NCBI GenBank assembly: GCA_012845835.1 | Contig: JABAKD010000005.1 | Span: 10,000,823 to 10,064,822, forward strand | Length of the DNA: 64,000 nt | DNA from: Undaria pinnatifida | Lineage: Eukaryota; Sar; Phaeophyceae; Laminariales; Alariaceae | Direction of reading: 5' to 3' | Shown: piece by piece, positions 32,101 through 40,808 of the stretch | Position numbering within the stretch: the first letter of the stretch is position 1 | How the letters are laid out: the number at the start of each line of letters is the position of its first letter | Made by a program: the position numbers and the translations under genes | Notes under the pieces: model-generated | The model's database searches: none | The model's input: the letters and a program-made list of their open reading frames with translations, nothing else | What the model was told of the DNA's origin: nothing

Positions 32101-34903
32101 GAAGAAGGCGAAGGCGGATTCGGAAGCTCACAACAGGGCTGCGTTGCACAAGGTCGATAGTGCGACGCGCCTGAAGGACGAGCTGCTCGCGTTGAATGCC
32201 TATATCAGTCAGTATATGGATCGAGTGGCGGACGCCGAGGAGAGGGGGCGGGCCGCCGCGGCTGCAGAGGCGGCGGCGGTGGCGCGCCTCATGGACGCGG
32301 AGGCCGAGTGTGCCCGGATTTCCCTGATGGAGGCGCAGCCCGAGGCGGGCGCGGGTGGGGCCGCGACGGGGCACCCGATGTTGTCGGCCGGGTTCGTCCC
32401 GGTTTTGCCTTCTGCCGCCTCTCCCTTGGTGGCTACCCCGAGCGCCGGTGGTAATGGGGGGGGTGGCGTTGGCGGAGGTGGCGCCGGCGGAGGTGGCGTT
32501 GGCGGGGGTGGTGTTGGCGGGGTTGGTGCTGGCGGTGGTGGTGCTGGCGGCGACGCGCTGGTGGTGTCCGCGAGCGCTTGCAGCGGAAGCAGCGAGGACA
32601 GCTCGCCGACAGACGGCCGGGACTCGCCGGCATCTGTTCTTACCGCGGCCTTGGCTGCCAGCGCTAGTGCCTCACCTGGTGTTTCTTCGATGTCGACGAG
32701 CTCGTCTCCTCCCGCGTTGGGCGGCCGGCCCGGCGGACTGCAGCAGCAAATGATACGGCAGCAGCAACATCAGCAGCTTCAGCTCCAGCTTCGTCAGCAG
32801 ACTGCTGCTGCTGCTGCAGGCCGTCAGCCGCCCCCCCCTCCGACAGGGGTGCTCACGGCCATGCGGCCTCTGCCTATCCGGGCGACGCCCCCGCTGGCGG
32901 GAACGGCGGAAGGGGCGCGGGCGGTGGCCCAGGCGAGGGCGGCTGCGAACATTACAGCTCACCAGCATCAGGCGAGGCAGGCCACCAACGTCGCGCGTCA
33001 ATGGCGGGCCCAGCTGTTGGATCTAGCCCACCGGCAACGCCACGCGGAGTCTGGCCGGGGCGATCTGATCCGGCGGACGCGATGGGCGTCGGATGATGCT
33101 GGCGACGCTTCCCGGGCGGCGATGACGTATGAGCGCGAACTGACGGAGCGGAGGATAGCCGAGAGTCGTGCGCTTGTTGACGCCGCGCAAGCTGAATTCG
33201 ACGCAAACGTGTCTGTTTTTGAGGCAAATGGGTTGAGGAATTCGTACCAGCGACAGGGATTTTTGGCGGGCGGTGATGCTGCAACTATCAATGAGGTGGG
33301 CGAGCGACTGATTTGGGTGTTGGCTGGCAGTTTTGTGTATTTGTTTATGTATATGTTTTTTTTCGCACGGACAAACGCGCAAGTCGTGGTTGCCATGTAT
33401 GTAGCACACTGGTAGGCAGTTTTTTTTTGTCATTTTTGTTTCGCACGGAAAAACGCGCAGGTCAATGTTGCACTGTACGAGACAACTAGTCAAAGTATCG
33501 TGATGAATCGAGTAAAAAAACACCGAACATAATCGAGAATCATATCAAGCCCGTTTCTCGGTTGATTAACCTCGTCTGCACAAGCCTAGAGGCGAAATTT
33601 AACGGCCAGAGTAATGACCACAGGGAAGACATTGGTAATTATTATATATTACACTCATTTAATAATACAGCTGTAGAGGTCGTTCTATCGAGCCGGTTGA
33701 GTAGTGCCGGTTGCCCGCTGTAGTTGGTGCCCGCGAAAACCGCTTGGAAGATGGGAACAGTGAGTAGTGTCAGTACGAGGATTAGTGCCGGTTGCCGCTA
33801 AAGTGCTGGTGTTTTCCCTCCATAGTGCGCATATCGGCACTACAGAGGCAACGCTGTACCTAGGCTGTAGGTCTAGCCTGGAAGTGGTGGCCGAATAGGT
33901 TGGGTTGGAAGCGAGCAGAACGCAAGACACAACTATTAGAATGTTTGAGTGCTTTGGTTGTACTGTACACAGCTACTGTAGATCGTAATTCCGACTGTAG
34001 CACGGGTACACTATGGACAGTAGGTCCTTCCCCGTGGAGATATGCAGTAGGTCTTTCTGTGCATGTTGGGCCCAACTGTAAACGGCAGCAAATACTGTAC
34101 TCGGTAGACAGCTACAGTAGGTCCTGTTGTAGACGACAGTACGTCCTTGAATTGCAGTAGACAGCTTCAGTAGGTCCTATTGTAGACGGCAGTGCGTATC
34201 GTGCATTCAAGTAGACAGTTACAGCATATCCCATTGTAGACGACAGTACGTACCTTGAACTGCAGTAGATAGCTACAGTAGGTCCTATTGTAGACGACAG
34301 TGCATAACTTGAACTGCAGTAGACAATGTAGTAGGTCCTATTGTAGACGACAGTACATACCTTGAACTGCAGTACTGTGCTATATAGTACCTGGTAGGTC
34401 GCACTGTGCCGCTGACCTGCTGCACTACAGTAGTTCCCTCTCCTCGTCGTGGCCATCCTGACCGGCGTTTCATGCTTCTTCCGCTCGCCCCTGCGCCGTG
34501 TCTGCAGGCGTATGCCTTCCAGCGACACCATCAACTTCAGCTCCAAAATCAGCGGCAGCACCTGCAGCTCCTGCGGCAGCAGCACCAGCACCAGGTCCGG
34601 CAGTATGAGATCCAGCAAGAGCAGCTCCAGCAGCAGCAGCAGGCACAGCTGGAGGCGCAGCAGCTGGCGCAGCAGCAGGCACAGCAGCAGGCACAGCAGC
34701 AGGCGCAGCAGCTAGCGCAGCAGCAGGCGCAGCAGGAGGCGCAGCAGCAGGCGCAGCAGCAGGCTCAGCAGGAGGCGCAGCAGCAGGCTCAGCAGCAGGC
34801 GCAGCAGCAGGCGCAACAACACGCACAGCAGCAGGCGCAGCAGCAGGCCCAACAACAGGCACAGGAGCAGGCCCAGCAGCAGAACCAGCAGCACCAGGGC
34901 TAA
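17055..34903 (+). CDS. Giant PHD–ePHD–4CXXC_R1 zinc-finger chromatin protein (multi-exon gene)
   Basis: Exons: 17055-17186, 17396-17599, 17811-17864, 21413-21478, 22185-24416, 25741-26012, 27417-27680, 29132-29206, 29458-33295, 34508-34903 (stop TAA). Every junction is GT-AG and phase-consistent, giving 2,510 residues from 17055. Domains by those residues: basic helix 45-78; PHD finger 79-124; low-complexity linker with RG repeats 153-850; ePHD 853-960; Pro/Gln/Ala linker; 4CXXC_R1 zinc finger 1071-1142; Ala/Gly-rich and poly-Gln 1426-1525; four 44-residue repeats about 1624-1800; coiled coils about 1945-2058 and 2258-2378; Gln/Ala tail. PHD-ePHD pairs are known from BRPF/JADE/AF10-type histone readers, and 4CXXC_R1 from CDCA7, which binds hemimethylated DNA. 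I infer a nuclear chromatin reader or scaffold. No catalytic domain is visible. Probable extra 5' exons are described at 6892 and 5407. Confidence 0.72.
17396..17599 (+). CDS. PHD gene exon: basic helix and first part of PHD finger
   Basis: It encodes a Lys/Arg/Glu/Ala helix and then the PHD core: CYVC, an acidic spacer, VFCDRC and VAVHTSC, ending CAAGGG|gtgaga. The C-x2-C...C-x2-C-x4-H-x2-C spacing is that of BRPF/JADE-type PHD1 (IVFCDxC..AVHxxCY). The exact acceptor is uncertain. I use ctataag at 17395 because it is in phase 0, but other AG sites lie within 30 bp. Confidence 0.75.
17811..17864 (+). CDS. PHD gene exon: closing half of the PHD finger
   Basis: Acceptor gtccctaaag, 18 codons encoding VNATDNWYCDFCSYVISK, donor AAG|gtgcga. 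The W-Y-C-x2-C supplies the last zinc-ligand pair of the PHD finger. Phase 0 on both sides. Confidence 0.8.
17992..18467 (-). mobile_element. SINE-B with an internal insertion, within an intron
   Basis: The reverse-orientation SINE-B body and tRNA-like head are well preserved. On the minus strand: A box tggtctagtggttacc, B box tggggttcgactcc. About 100 bp of unrelated sequence (about 18170-18275) interrupts the body compared with 12779-13136. It lies in the 3.5-kb intron after the PHD exon. Confidence 0.75.
18468..19301. other. Intronic sequence, no exon seen
   Basis: AT-rich. The block 19190-19300 (tttgtacgagacgaag...ttagggttt...gtatgtcaac) is a diverged duplicate of 19560-19670, with the SINE-like fragment lying between them. 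Confidence 0.4.
19302..19408 (-). mobile_element. 5'-truncated copy of the A-tailed SINE-like element
   Basis: A poly(T) run followed by ctcctccggcggatgggg and tattttcatacacgtcgtgt is the reverse complement of the last ~95 bp of the 766-1013 element, poly(A) tail included. 5' truncation fits retrotransposition. Confidence 0.7.
19560..19735 (+). repeat. Duplicate of 19190-19300, with TTAGGG-like tract
   Basis: It shares tttgtacgagacgaag and gtatgtcaac in the same order with the upstream block. It contains ttagggttggggttaggg at 19619-19636, a short telomere-like string. Confidence 0.45.
19867..20177 (-). mobile_element. SINE-A, tRNA-derived SINE
   Basis: Collinear with the SINE-A copies at 11930 and 41989. 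A (TTTA)n tail replaces poly(T), and the head ends gatacgccacgggggcgacc. Intronic, antisense to the PHD gene. Confidence 0.75.
20178..21271. other. Intronic sequence, small duplication, no exon seen
   Basis: The string ccccgaccgacgcatgcctct occurs twice (near 20355 and 20440), with gtgtgt and gggatgtat words between, suggesting a local duplication of about 85 bp. A 109-codon plus-strand frame (20717-21046) lacks a recognisable domain. I cannot exclude a missed exon in it. Confidence 0.35.
21272..21360 (-). mobile_element. TTAA-type MITE, copy 2
   Basis: TTAA at both ends (21272-21275 and 21357-21360), with ccccttt at the left and aaaggcg at the right. The interior is the reverse complement of copy 1 (ccccaaaacgggtttctagttg). 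It sits 52 bp before a coding exon. Confidence 0.75.
21413..21478 (+). CDS. PHD gene exon: short linker
   Basis: Acceptor ttttttgggatttcag, 22 codons ending ATAGAGCTCGAA, donor gttaag. Joined in phase 0 to 22185 it gives HPKLIELE + ARKHLEVVLATL, a continuous amphipathic helix, which supports removal of the C-rich sequence between as an intron. Reading through instead would give CGGCGL and then hundreds of Pro/Ser/Thr codons. Confidence 0.55.
21540..22170 (+). repeat. C-rich, G-poor intron tract with short tandem repeats
   Basis: About 630 bp with almost no G, in words such as ccctgtaccaagta (three in tandem at about 21590-21640), cccacacatc (three copies near 21950) and ccatccctcacccccacccc. 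All three plus frames are open only because of composition. The opposite strand is G-rich. Confidence 0.7.
22185..24416 (+). CDS. PHD gene exon: low-complexity linker and first half of ePHD
   Basis: Acceptor ccacaccactag, 744 codons, donor GTTAAG|gtgggt, phase 0 throughout. It starts with a helix, then has a basic patch (KKIRIKLSRPQKD), nine or more Arg-Gly pairs (22735-22800), two WVKG...P repeats (near 23055 and 23115) and long Ala/Gly/Ser runs. The last 44 residues are the first ePHD half: CLLCPVRRGAF, a spacer, then WIHCLCAF. RG runs often bind nucleic acid. The minus-strand frame of 585 codons is a GC-composition shadow. Confidence 0.7.
24417..25740 (+). other. Intron with a 700-bp pyrimidine-dominated tract
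   Basis: The donor at 24417 and acceptor gattgcccag at 25740 split the ePHD. From about 25060 to 25735 the sense strand is nearly all T/C/G with scarce A (ttcgtcttcgcctttt-type words), so long frames appear on both strands (Phe/Leu-rich or Lys/Arg-rich). I read these as composition artefacts. Confidence 0.6.
25741..26012 (+). CDS. PHD gene exon: second half of ePHD
   Basis: It starts AKGKIKGTGAFCARC, continues with LIKCAEPGCDVVFHPLCGREW and ends the domain at ARCKKH; a Pro run and MPMPVREAY follow. This is the C-x2-C...C...C-x4-H-x2-C...C-x2-H half of an ePHD. The donor acgtgagtct leaves phase 2. Confidence 0.78.
26013..27416 (+). other. Intron with R2 repeats; possible alternative exon rejected by phase
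   Basis: R2-type repeats lie at about 26455-26540 and 26655-26715 (agctgtgagat...). A good acceptor (cttgccccgcag, near 27074) is followed by a Lys-rich frame, but its donor phase does not fit the next exon. The 3' end is C-rich before tttcacag. Confidence 0.4.
27417..27680 (+). CDS. PHD gene exon: QRPA repeats and start of 4CXXC_R1 finger
   Basis: Acceptor tcctttcacag, phase 2 entry completing ACG (Thr). It encodes KAPKPVVLQRPAQRPAQRPT and related Pro/Ala/Gln repeats, then a helix (MDPLILAFRAEVRKTRRDTR) and GRCHKC, the first CxxC of the finger. The donor TGTAG|gtaaga leaves phase 2, exactly matched by the next exon. Confidence 0.72.
27681..29131 (+). other. Intron, mostly unique sequence
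   Basis: No exon is required by phase or domain between the two zinc-finger exons. A small tandem repeat, ggcgggcacaatcgcct, occurs twice at about 28457-28494. A TTAGGG-like string lies at 28995-29018. Confidence 0.5.
29132..29206 (+). CDS. PHD gene exon: middle of 4CXXC_R1 finger
   Basis: Acceptor cctgctgcag, 75 bp, donor CAGAG|gtgcgt. In the phase set by the previous exon it reads RLRNWTALCSVCSRRFCAYC, two further CxxC pairs. The other frames lose the cysteine pattern. Entry and exit phases (2/2) match both neighbours. Confidence 0.8.
29458..33295 (+). CDS. PHD gene exon: end of 4CXXC_R1 finger, poly-Gln, 44-aa repeats, coiled coils
   Basis: Acceptor tgcatttttcag. After a helix (AVLALLEAEWVAKL) the finger closes with FLCFVCRGTCTCNVCTK, the family hallmark (CPxCRGxCNCSxC in CDCA7 and plant homologues). 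Then follow Ala runs encoded by mixed GCN, a Gln-rich block from CAG/CTT/CTC repeats (30435-30730), four 132-bp repeats, Gly-rich spacers, a coiled coil from about 31990 to 32330 and another at 32930-33290. The donor AATGAG|gtgggc is moderate; without it the frame ends at 33415 after a hydrophobic stretch. At 3.8 kb the exon is very long for this intron-rich gene. Confidence 0.75.
31029..31556 (+). repeat. Four 132-bp in-frame tandem repeats (44 residues each)
   Basis: Units begin at 31029, 31161, 31293 and 31425 (landmark cgcaaca/cgcagca). Each encodes Q-x-LQLQPRPPQVYPAGGAG, then a VHVSPETRPEGRGG segment and an Ala/Thr/Gly tail. Units 2 and 3 are almost identical, implying recent expansion. 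Unit 4 has drifted (QPPQAY, LHVSPEARPE). Confidence 0.9.
33690..33860 (+). mobile_element. GTGCCGG-family MITE, diverged copy
   Basis: It shares gagtagtgccggttgcccgct, a gtgcc.g.gaa block, cggttgccg and ttccctc.atagtgc with the copies at 39.98-40.2 and 50.48-50.7 kb, in the same order. Confidence 0.55.
34085..34375 (+). repeat. 52-56-bp tandem repeat, about five units
   Basis: The landmark tgtagacgacagt recurs near 34130, 34181, 34235, 34289 and 34341, each preceded by agtaggtcctat and followed by acgtaccttgaactgcagta. Intronic. Confidence 0.75.
34508..34903 (+). CDS. PHD gene terminal exon: Gln/Ala-rich C-terminus
   Basis: Phase-0 entry after tctgcag. 131 residues begin AYAFQRHHQLQLQNQRQHLQ and pass into (A/L/E/H)QQ repeats before the stop TAA at 34901-34903. 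The frame agrees with the previous exon, and the composition matches its upstream Gln block. Such a tail may be disordered or self-associating. Confidence 0.6.
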   Translation, partial: AYAFQRHHQLQLQNQRQHLQLLRQQHQHQVRQYEIQQEQLQQQQQAQLEAQQLAQQQAQQQAQQQAQQLAQQQAQQEAQQQAQQQAQQEAQQQAQQQAQQQAQQHAQQQAQQQAQQQAQEQAQQQNQQHQG

Positions 34904-34909
34904 TGGCAC

Positions 34910-36880
34910 ATCGACTGCTTACCTCGCCAGCGCCAGCTCTACCTACGCTGCTGGTGTTGGTGGTATTGCCGATGTTGTCGATGCCGGGTGGGGTGGGGTT
35001 GGGTGCGATAGGGCCGGTTAGGTTGGGATGGGATGGGCTATGGTGGGATGGGGGGGGGGTGAGGTTGGCGTGGGGGGGTGGAGTAGTGTGAAAGGGACCT
35101 GATTGCCACGTGGCCTTTCCTTGCGCTGCCTTGCCTGTTGCCTTGCCTTGCCTTGTCTTACCTTGCTTGTCTTTTCTTGCTTTACCTTGTTTTGGCTTAT
35201 CTTGTGGGGTCGGGTGGGGTTGGGGTGGGGGGGTGGGGTTGTGTGAGACTGGGCTGATTGCCACCTGGCCTTTTCTTGCACTACCTCGCCTGGCGTCGCC
35301 TTGCCTTGCCTTGCCTTGCCTAGCCTAGCCTTAGTTACCTTAGCTCATCTTTTCTTATCTTGAGGTCGGGTGGGGTTGGGGTGGGGGGGTGGGGTGGGGG
35401 GGTGGGGTAGTGTGAGAGGGGCCTGATTGCCACCTGGCCTTTTCTTGCGCTTCCTTGCCTCGCGCCGCCTTGCCTTGCCTTGCCTAACCTAGCCTTTCTT
35501 GACTAGTGGTGTTGCCGATTTTGCCGTTGCAGGGTGGGGTACGGTGGGATGGGATGGGGTAGGGTGGGATGGGATGGGGTGGGGTGATGTTGGGGTGAGG
35601 GGGTTGGGTGGGGGGGTGGGGTAGTTGAGAGGGGGCTGATTGCCACCTGGCCTTTTCTTGCACTACCTTGCCCCGCGTCGCCTTGCCTTGCCTTGCCTAG
35701 CCTTAGTTTACATCATCTTATCTTTTCTTATCTTGAGGTCGGGTGGGGTTGGGGTGGGGGGGTGGGTAGTGTGAGGGGCCTGATTGCCACCTGGCCTTTT
35801 CTTGCGGTTCCTTGCCTCGCGTCGCCTTGCCTTGCCTTGCCTAGCCTAGCCTTCCTTGACTAGTGGTGTTGCCGCTGTTACCGTTGCAGGGTAGGGTACG
35901 GTGGAATGGGATGGGGTAGGGTGAGATGGGGTGTGGTAGGGTGGGGTGGGGTGGGATGATGTTGGGGTTGGGGGGGTGGGGTAGTGTGACAAGAGGCTGA
36001 TTGCCACCTGGCCTTTTCTTGCACTGCCTTGCCTCGCGCCGCCTTGCCTTGCCTATTGGCCTTGCCTTGCCTTGTCTTGCCGTGTCTTGTCTTGTTTCTG
36101 CTTAGCTTGGCTTACCTTGTTTTGTCTCATCTTAGTGGGGTCGAGTGGGGGTTGGGTGGGGGGGGGGGTGAGGTGGGGTGAGAGGGGCTTGATTGCCACC
36201 TGGCCTTTTCTTGCACTTCTTTGCCTTGCCTTGCCTTGCCCTCCTTGACTTGTGGTGTTGCCGATGTTGCCGTTGCAGGGTAGGGTACGGTGGGATGGAT
36301 TAGGGTGGGATGGGATGGGGTTGAGTGGGGTGGGGGGGGGGTTGGGGTTGGGGAGGGGAGGGGGTAGTGTGAGAGGGGCCTGATTGCCACCTTGCCTTTT
36401 CTTGCATTGCCTTGCCTCGCGCCATCCTGCCTTGCCTTGGCTTTTGCCTTACCTTGTCTTGTCTTGTCTGAACTTGTCTTGTCTTGCCTTACCTTGTTTT
36501 GTCTTTTATCTTATCTTGGTGAGATCGGGTGGGGTTCGGGTAGGGGGGATGAGGTGGGGGGGTGGGGTAGTGTGAGAGAGGGCTGATTGCCACCTCGCCT
36601 TTTCTTGCACTAGCTTGCCTCGCGTCGCCTTGCCTTGCCTTTCCTGGCCTTAGTTCACCTTGGCTCATCTTACCTTATCTTGGGGCCGGGTGGGGTTGGG
36701 GTGGGGGGATCGGGTGAGGGGGTTGGGGAGTGTGAGAGGGGCCCGCTTGCCAACTGGCCTTTCTTGCGCTTCCTTGCCTCGCGTCGCCTTGTCTTGCCTT
36801 GCCTGCCTTGCGTGGCCTTGCGTGGCCTTGGCGTTGGCCTTTGCCTTGCTTGTTTTTTTTGCGCAAGGGACAGACAGCTA
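34910..36880 (+). repeat. G-rich/CCTTG minisatellite downstream of the PHD gene
   Basis: About ten units of 150-210 bp alternate a G-rich half (ggggttggggtggggggg) with a half built of CCTTG pentamers. The boundary landmark ctgattgccacctggccttt recurs near 35100, 35254, 35425, 35636, 35786, 35997, 36190, 36381 and 36582, and in variant form near 36747. It begins right after the stop codon, so it would fall in the 3' UTR or just beyond. Many GGG runs give quadruplex potential. Confidence 0.85.
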
Positions 36881-37027
36881 GTGGTAGTCAGTGAGCTGTA
36901 GTGCCTGGAAACGGGCGCCGTATGTCCTTGTGGTTGGCTTACGATCAGGTTAGGTGGCATCGGTATTGGCACCGCTAGATGATGTCATGTTTTATCCCCA
37001 TCCGGCCTAGCGCTGGCGGGGAGTAAG

Positions 37028-37870
37028 CAGGATGGAAGCGGGAGGAACGGAGGGGATGGCAGAGGGAGGAATGCAGGGGAGAGCAGAGGGAGGAGTGAAT
37101 GGGAGGGCAGAGGGAGTAGTGGACGCAAGGGAGGAGGGTAGGAGTGGACGGGAGGGCAGAGGGAGGAGAGGCGGGGAGCAGAGAGTAGGCATGGAGTGGA
37201 GAGTGGAGGGAGGAGTGGCCTTGGCGTTGGCCTGGCTTTGGCTTTGCTTCGTCTTTTTTTTTTAGCGCAAGGGACAGGCAGCTAGTGGTAGTCAGTGAGC
37301 TGTAGCGCCTGGAACCGGCGCCGTGTGCCCATGTGGTTGGCTTGCGAGCAGGTTCGGTGGCAGTGTTGGTGGAACCTGTGGCGAACGTCTTGTTTTATGC
37401 CCGTCCGGCTTAGCGCTGAGAGGGATAACCAGGGCGGAATGGGCAGGAATGGAGGGGAGGGCAGAGGGAGGAACAAAGAGGAAGGTTTAGAGAGGAATGA
37501 GGGGGAGGGCAGAGGGAGGAGTGGATGGGAGCGCAGAGGGAGGAATGATGCAGAGGGCAGAGGGAGGAGTGGATGAGAGGGCAGGGGGAGGAGTGGATGA
37601 GAGGGCAGAGGGAGGAGTGGATGAGAGGGCAGAGGCAGGAGTGGACGAGAGGGCAGAGGGAGGGGGGGAGAGGAGAGCAGAGGATAGGAATGGAATGGAG
37701 AACAGAGGGAGGAGTGAAGGACAGGGAAAAGTGAAGGACAGGGAGGAGGGGAGGGCAGAGGGTGTAGGGGAGGGGAAGGGAGTGCAGAGGGTAGGGGTGA
37801 GAGGAGGAGAGGGTGGAGGGGAGGAGAGAAGAAGAGTTTGGAGGGGAGTGGAGGGAAGGGTGATAAGGGC
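37028..37870 (+). repeat. Purine tract with gggcagagggaggagtggatgaga units
   Basis: About 840 bp is nearly pure A/G with interspersed C/T. The unit agggcagagggaggagtgga recurs many times at 25-35-bp intervals, and a duplicated flanking block (gacagctagtggtagtcagt) lies at 36869 and 37273. Frames on either strand reflect composition only. Confidence 0.75.
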
Positions 37871-39980
37871 GAGGTGGTCTCGCGGCGCACGCTCGACTGC
37901 ATCACAGCGCAGCGAGGCGGAGGGGGGTTCTTGCGAGCGCTTGCAGCGGGCGCTACGTGTTCAACTAGAAAGTAGCGTATGTGGCGGTGACGACGGCGGT
38001 GACTGTTGGCGCCCTGCATTTTCCCTCCAGCGTCTGTATGTTTGTTGTGTTTGTCGATGTTTTTGTGTATATTCTCCACGTATGGGAGAGGGGTTTTGGT
38101 GTTAGTGGTGGTGGTGATGGGTGAAGCTCCTGACGAAGATGGATGAGTGGGTGGTTGCCGAAAGTGTTGGTCTTGTGTGTATATCAGCGGTGTCTTTTTG
38201 TGTGTGTTTTGAAGCAGCCGCAGTAGAGGTGCTCTCTCCTTCGCTGAGTGTTGTATTATACCATTTTTTTATTTTTTTGCTTTTGGTGCTCAGCGTGGAC
38301 GGTTTTGGTTTTGTTATAAACATAATGGCGTGGGGTTTCAAAATGACGAGGCGTTCTTGTGTGTTTTGTGTATTTTTTGTGTGTGTTTTATAGGATCGCT
38401 CCCCTGTTTCGCGTGTACTCGTACGTCATACCGATATAACCGTTTTTTTTTGTGTCTCAACCGTTTTGTTTTATTTTGTTTTGATTGGATTTGTTATATA
38501 AAGTCGTTGCTCTTTACTTGGAAACAGTGGGCATTCTGCCTCTGTTTTTCTTCATGTTTTTTTGTGTGTCCCCCTTCCCCCCCCCGCCCCCATCCCCACC
38601 CGAACCCTATACGGGAATATATGTGCCTACCTCCACTCCCTCAAGGTGCGTGCTATAAGCTTGAGGATGGAGGGTTAGAGGGCTAGTATTCCCAGGGACG
38701 AACGGGGGGCGGTAGCAAGAGAGCTTGAGAGCTGACAGAGCGAGAGAGAATAAGACAGATATAGTTAAGATCAAGAGAGAGAAAGGGGAGAGAGTGAGGG
38801 AGGGAGCGAGATGGGACGGAAACACAGTTGACTGCTGCTGCTGCTTCTGTTGTTTCCTGTTGTGTGTGCCATGCGTGGGATTTAACGGACACCACTTATA
38901 GATAACCCCGGCGACCGTTGTTGGCGTCTTCAAGGAAGGGGAAGGTTTCTTGGTTATCGACTCGTCAATATGTGGTGTTGTTATTGGTGCGCGATCACGC
39001 ACTCATCGTCTCTTGGGTGTTTTTCTCTCTTCTGTTTTTTTAATTTGGTCTTCTGGCTATTTTTGTCTTTGTGGTGTTTTTGTGGTTTTCTTTCTCCCCT
39101 CGCTCTTTTGGCGTGGTTTCAACCCGGTTCCCGTGTGACGTTAGGACGCGGCGGTACTAGAAAGCCGCGGTGGTTTTGCACGCCTTTACCCGCGCATTTG
39201 TTAGGGACAGCGTTTGTATTTGGGGGGGTGGGGGGGTGGGAAGCTTTTGTTCTAGTCGCTTCCTGTTTTTCTTCTATATGAAAAGGGTAGGGGAAGGGAG
39301 AAGAATGTAGAGGTTGCTTTGAAAGCCTTAGGGGGCTGGAGGCCCAGTTTCATCGAACGCTTACAAATATACGGGGGAAACGAGGGTAGGGAAGGGAAGG
39401 GTGCATATTTTTGTCTAGAGCCCTTGCCCTCCGTTCCTCCCTCCCCCTTTTCCCGTTCTGCCTCTACGGCTTATATGCGAGAGGAGAGGATTTGATCGCC
39501 TTGAATCTCGCAACCCCGGCGGTAAATATATAGCTCGGAGCGCGCGTAAAAGCCCACCCCGTATATCGCACACCATCGACCATTCTAAAGGGTGTGGGTC
39601 GCGCTGGGTCCCGACCCCGTACGCCGCAATTGTGTATATCCGATCATTGCGCCCAACCATTGGCTTGTAACGTTTGGAGAAAAGGGGGGAGGGAGTTCGC
39701 ACACCTAGGGCAGGCGGAGGGAAAGGGAGAGGAGGGGGATGTACAGCCTACAGCGCCATCGTCGGCTTTTGTAGCCCTGTAAGCATTGTACTTGATTTTT
39801 TTCGGGGTAGAAAGAGGGACGGGGAAGCGGAGGGGGGGAGGGGGTGTGCCTCCGCGCTTTATACCGAACATGCAACCCGACGTTTGATGACCATTTGTCA
39901 GCCATTTTACTGTCAGTCTTTGGGTGAGGTCGTGGCGGTTTGACCATCAACCGTTGACGATAAACCTTTGACGGCAGTTG
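37871..39980. other. No gene recognised
   Basis: A mixed, partly T-rich region (38120-38560 and 39000-39280). Short hydrophobic frames here come from T-richness. No domain, SINE or clear tandem array was found. Confidence 0.35.
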
Positions 39981-39982
39981 TT

Positions 39983-40200
39983 GTCCCTCTGTAGTGCCGG
40001 TTGAGTCGTGCCGATTGCCCGCTACAGTGCCTGTGAACTCGCTTGGTACAGCATTTGTTGTCCCTCTGTAGTGCCGTTTGGGTAGTGCCGACTGCCCGCT
40101 ACAGTGCCTGTGAACTCGCTTGGCACGTATGGGGAACACCAGCAGTGGCAGTTTGCGGAGTTGTGCCGTTTGCCGCTGTTGTGCCGTTATTTCCGGCTTT
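39983..40200 (+). mobile_element. GTGCCGG-family MITE, duplicated copy
   Basis: Two partial units in tandem each start gttgtccctctgtagtgccg and include ccgctacagtgcctgtgaac. The second continues through ggcagt and gccgtttgccgctgt. The start matches the TIR gtccctctatagtgccg seen at 50.5 kb. Confidence 0.6.
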
Positions 40201-40546
40201 TGGCATATACCGGCGCTGCTGATGGGACCATTACGGTAGTGCTGTCGTGGTCGTTGTCGTGGGTGTTGTCGTACATGCATGTGAGTGACACACTGTGTTG
40301 TAGACATGGCGGAGAAAATGTTGGAGCTGTTGTTGTGGTATGATGTTGTCCAGTCCACCCCGGGTTTCTTTCTATAATAATAATTATTATATTATTATTG
40401 TACTTTATGCTGCGTTGATTTTGTCCCGCTCTCTGCGGAACCGTTAGACGACGGGAGATGGGAAAATAGTAGGGAGGATGGAGAGAAAGTGGTGTTGAAA
40501 AAAATGAGATTTCTAAAAACAATCCGGTGTCATCAACCGTATATAT

Positions 40547-40808
40547 ATGGACTGGGAGCCCGCAGTGGTTCTTGTAGTAAGTACCCCATGCTGCATTTGT
40601 GGCGCGTATATAGGCGTGCTTACAAATATCTCGGCAGCTGATTCGTCCTGGAATCACTTGATGCTTCGCTGTCAGCGCTCCCACCCAGAACACGCCGCCT
40701 GCCTAAACCCTCTCTTCTCGCAGAACCTTCCCGGCGACTTTCTTTGCGTTCCTTGCTTTCTTCTCTTTCTGCGTGTTCTTCGGGACCGCTCCAACACTAA
40801 CTTCAAGG
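40547..40808 (+). CDS. Degenerate PHD-like zinc-finger ORF or exon
   Basis: An ATG downstream of a TATATATA-like string opens 87 codons up to AACTTCAAG|gtaaaa, a good donor. The peptide has CCICG, then LMLRCQRSHPEHAACL and FLCVPC. The overall order C-x2-C ... C...H..H..C ... C-x2-C resembles a PHD or ePHD half in which one of the second-pair cysteines is His or missing. No following exon with matching content is evident in the transposon-rich DNA to the right. It may be a decayed fragment of a PHD gene or the 5' exon of a gene I cannot follow. Confidence 0.38.

Larger units (their letters stand above)
33296..34507 (+). other. Last intron of the PHD gene
   Basis: It holds two copies of a block with cgcacgg.caaacgcgca (33364 and 33452), a GTGCCGG-family MITE (33690-33860) and a 52-56-bp tandem array (34085-34375). 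The acceptor is cgccgtgtctgcag at 34507. Confidence 0.5.

Noticed and set aside
37282..38079. 265-codon minus-strand Pro/Leu/Ser-rich frame
   Set aside because: Translation of the purine tandem tract; no non-repeat coding signal.
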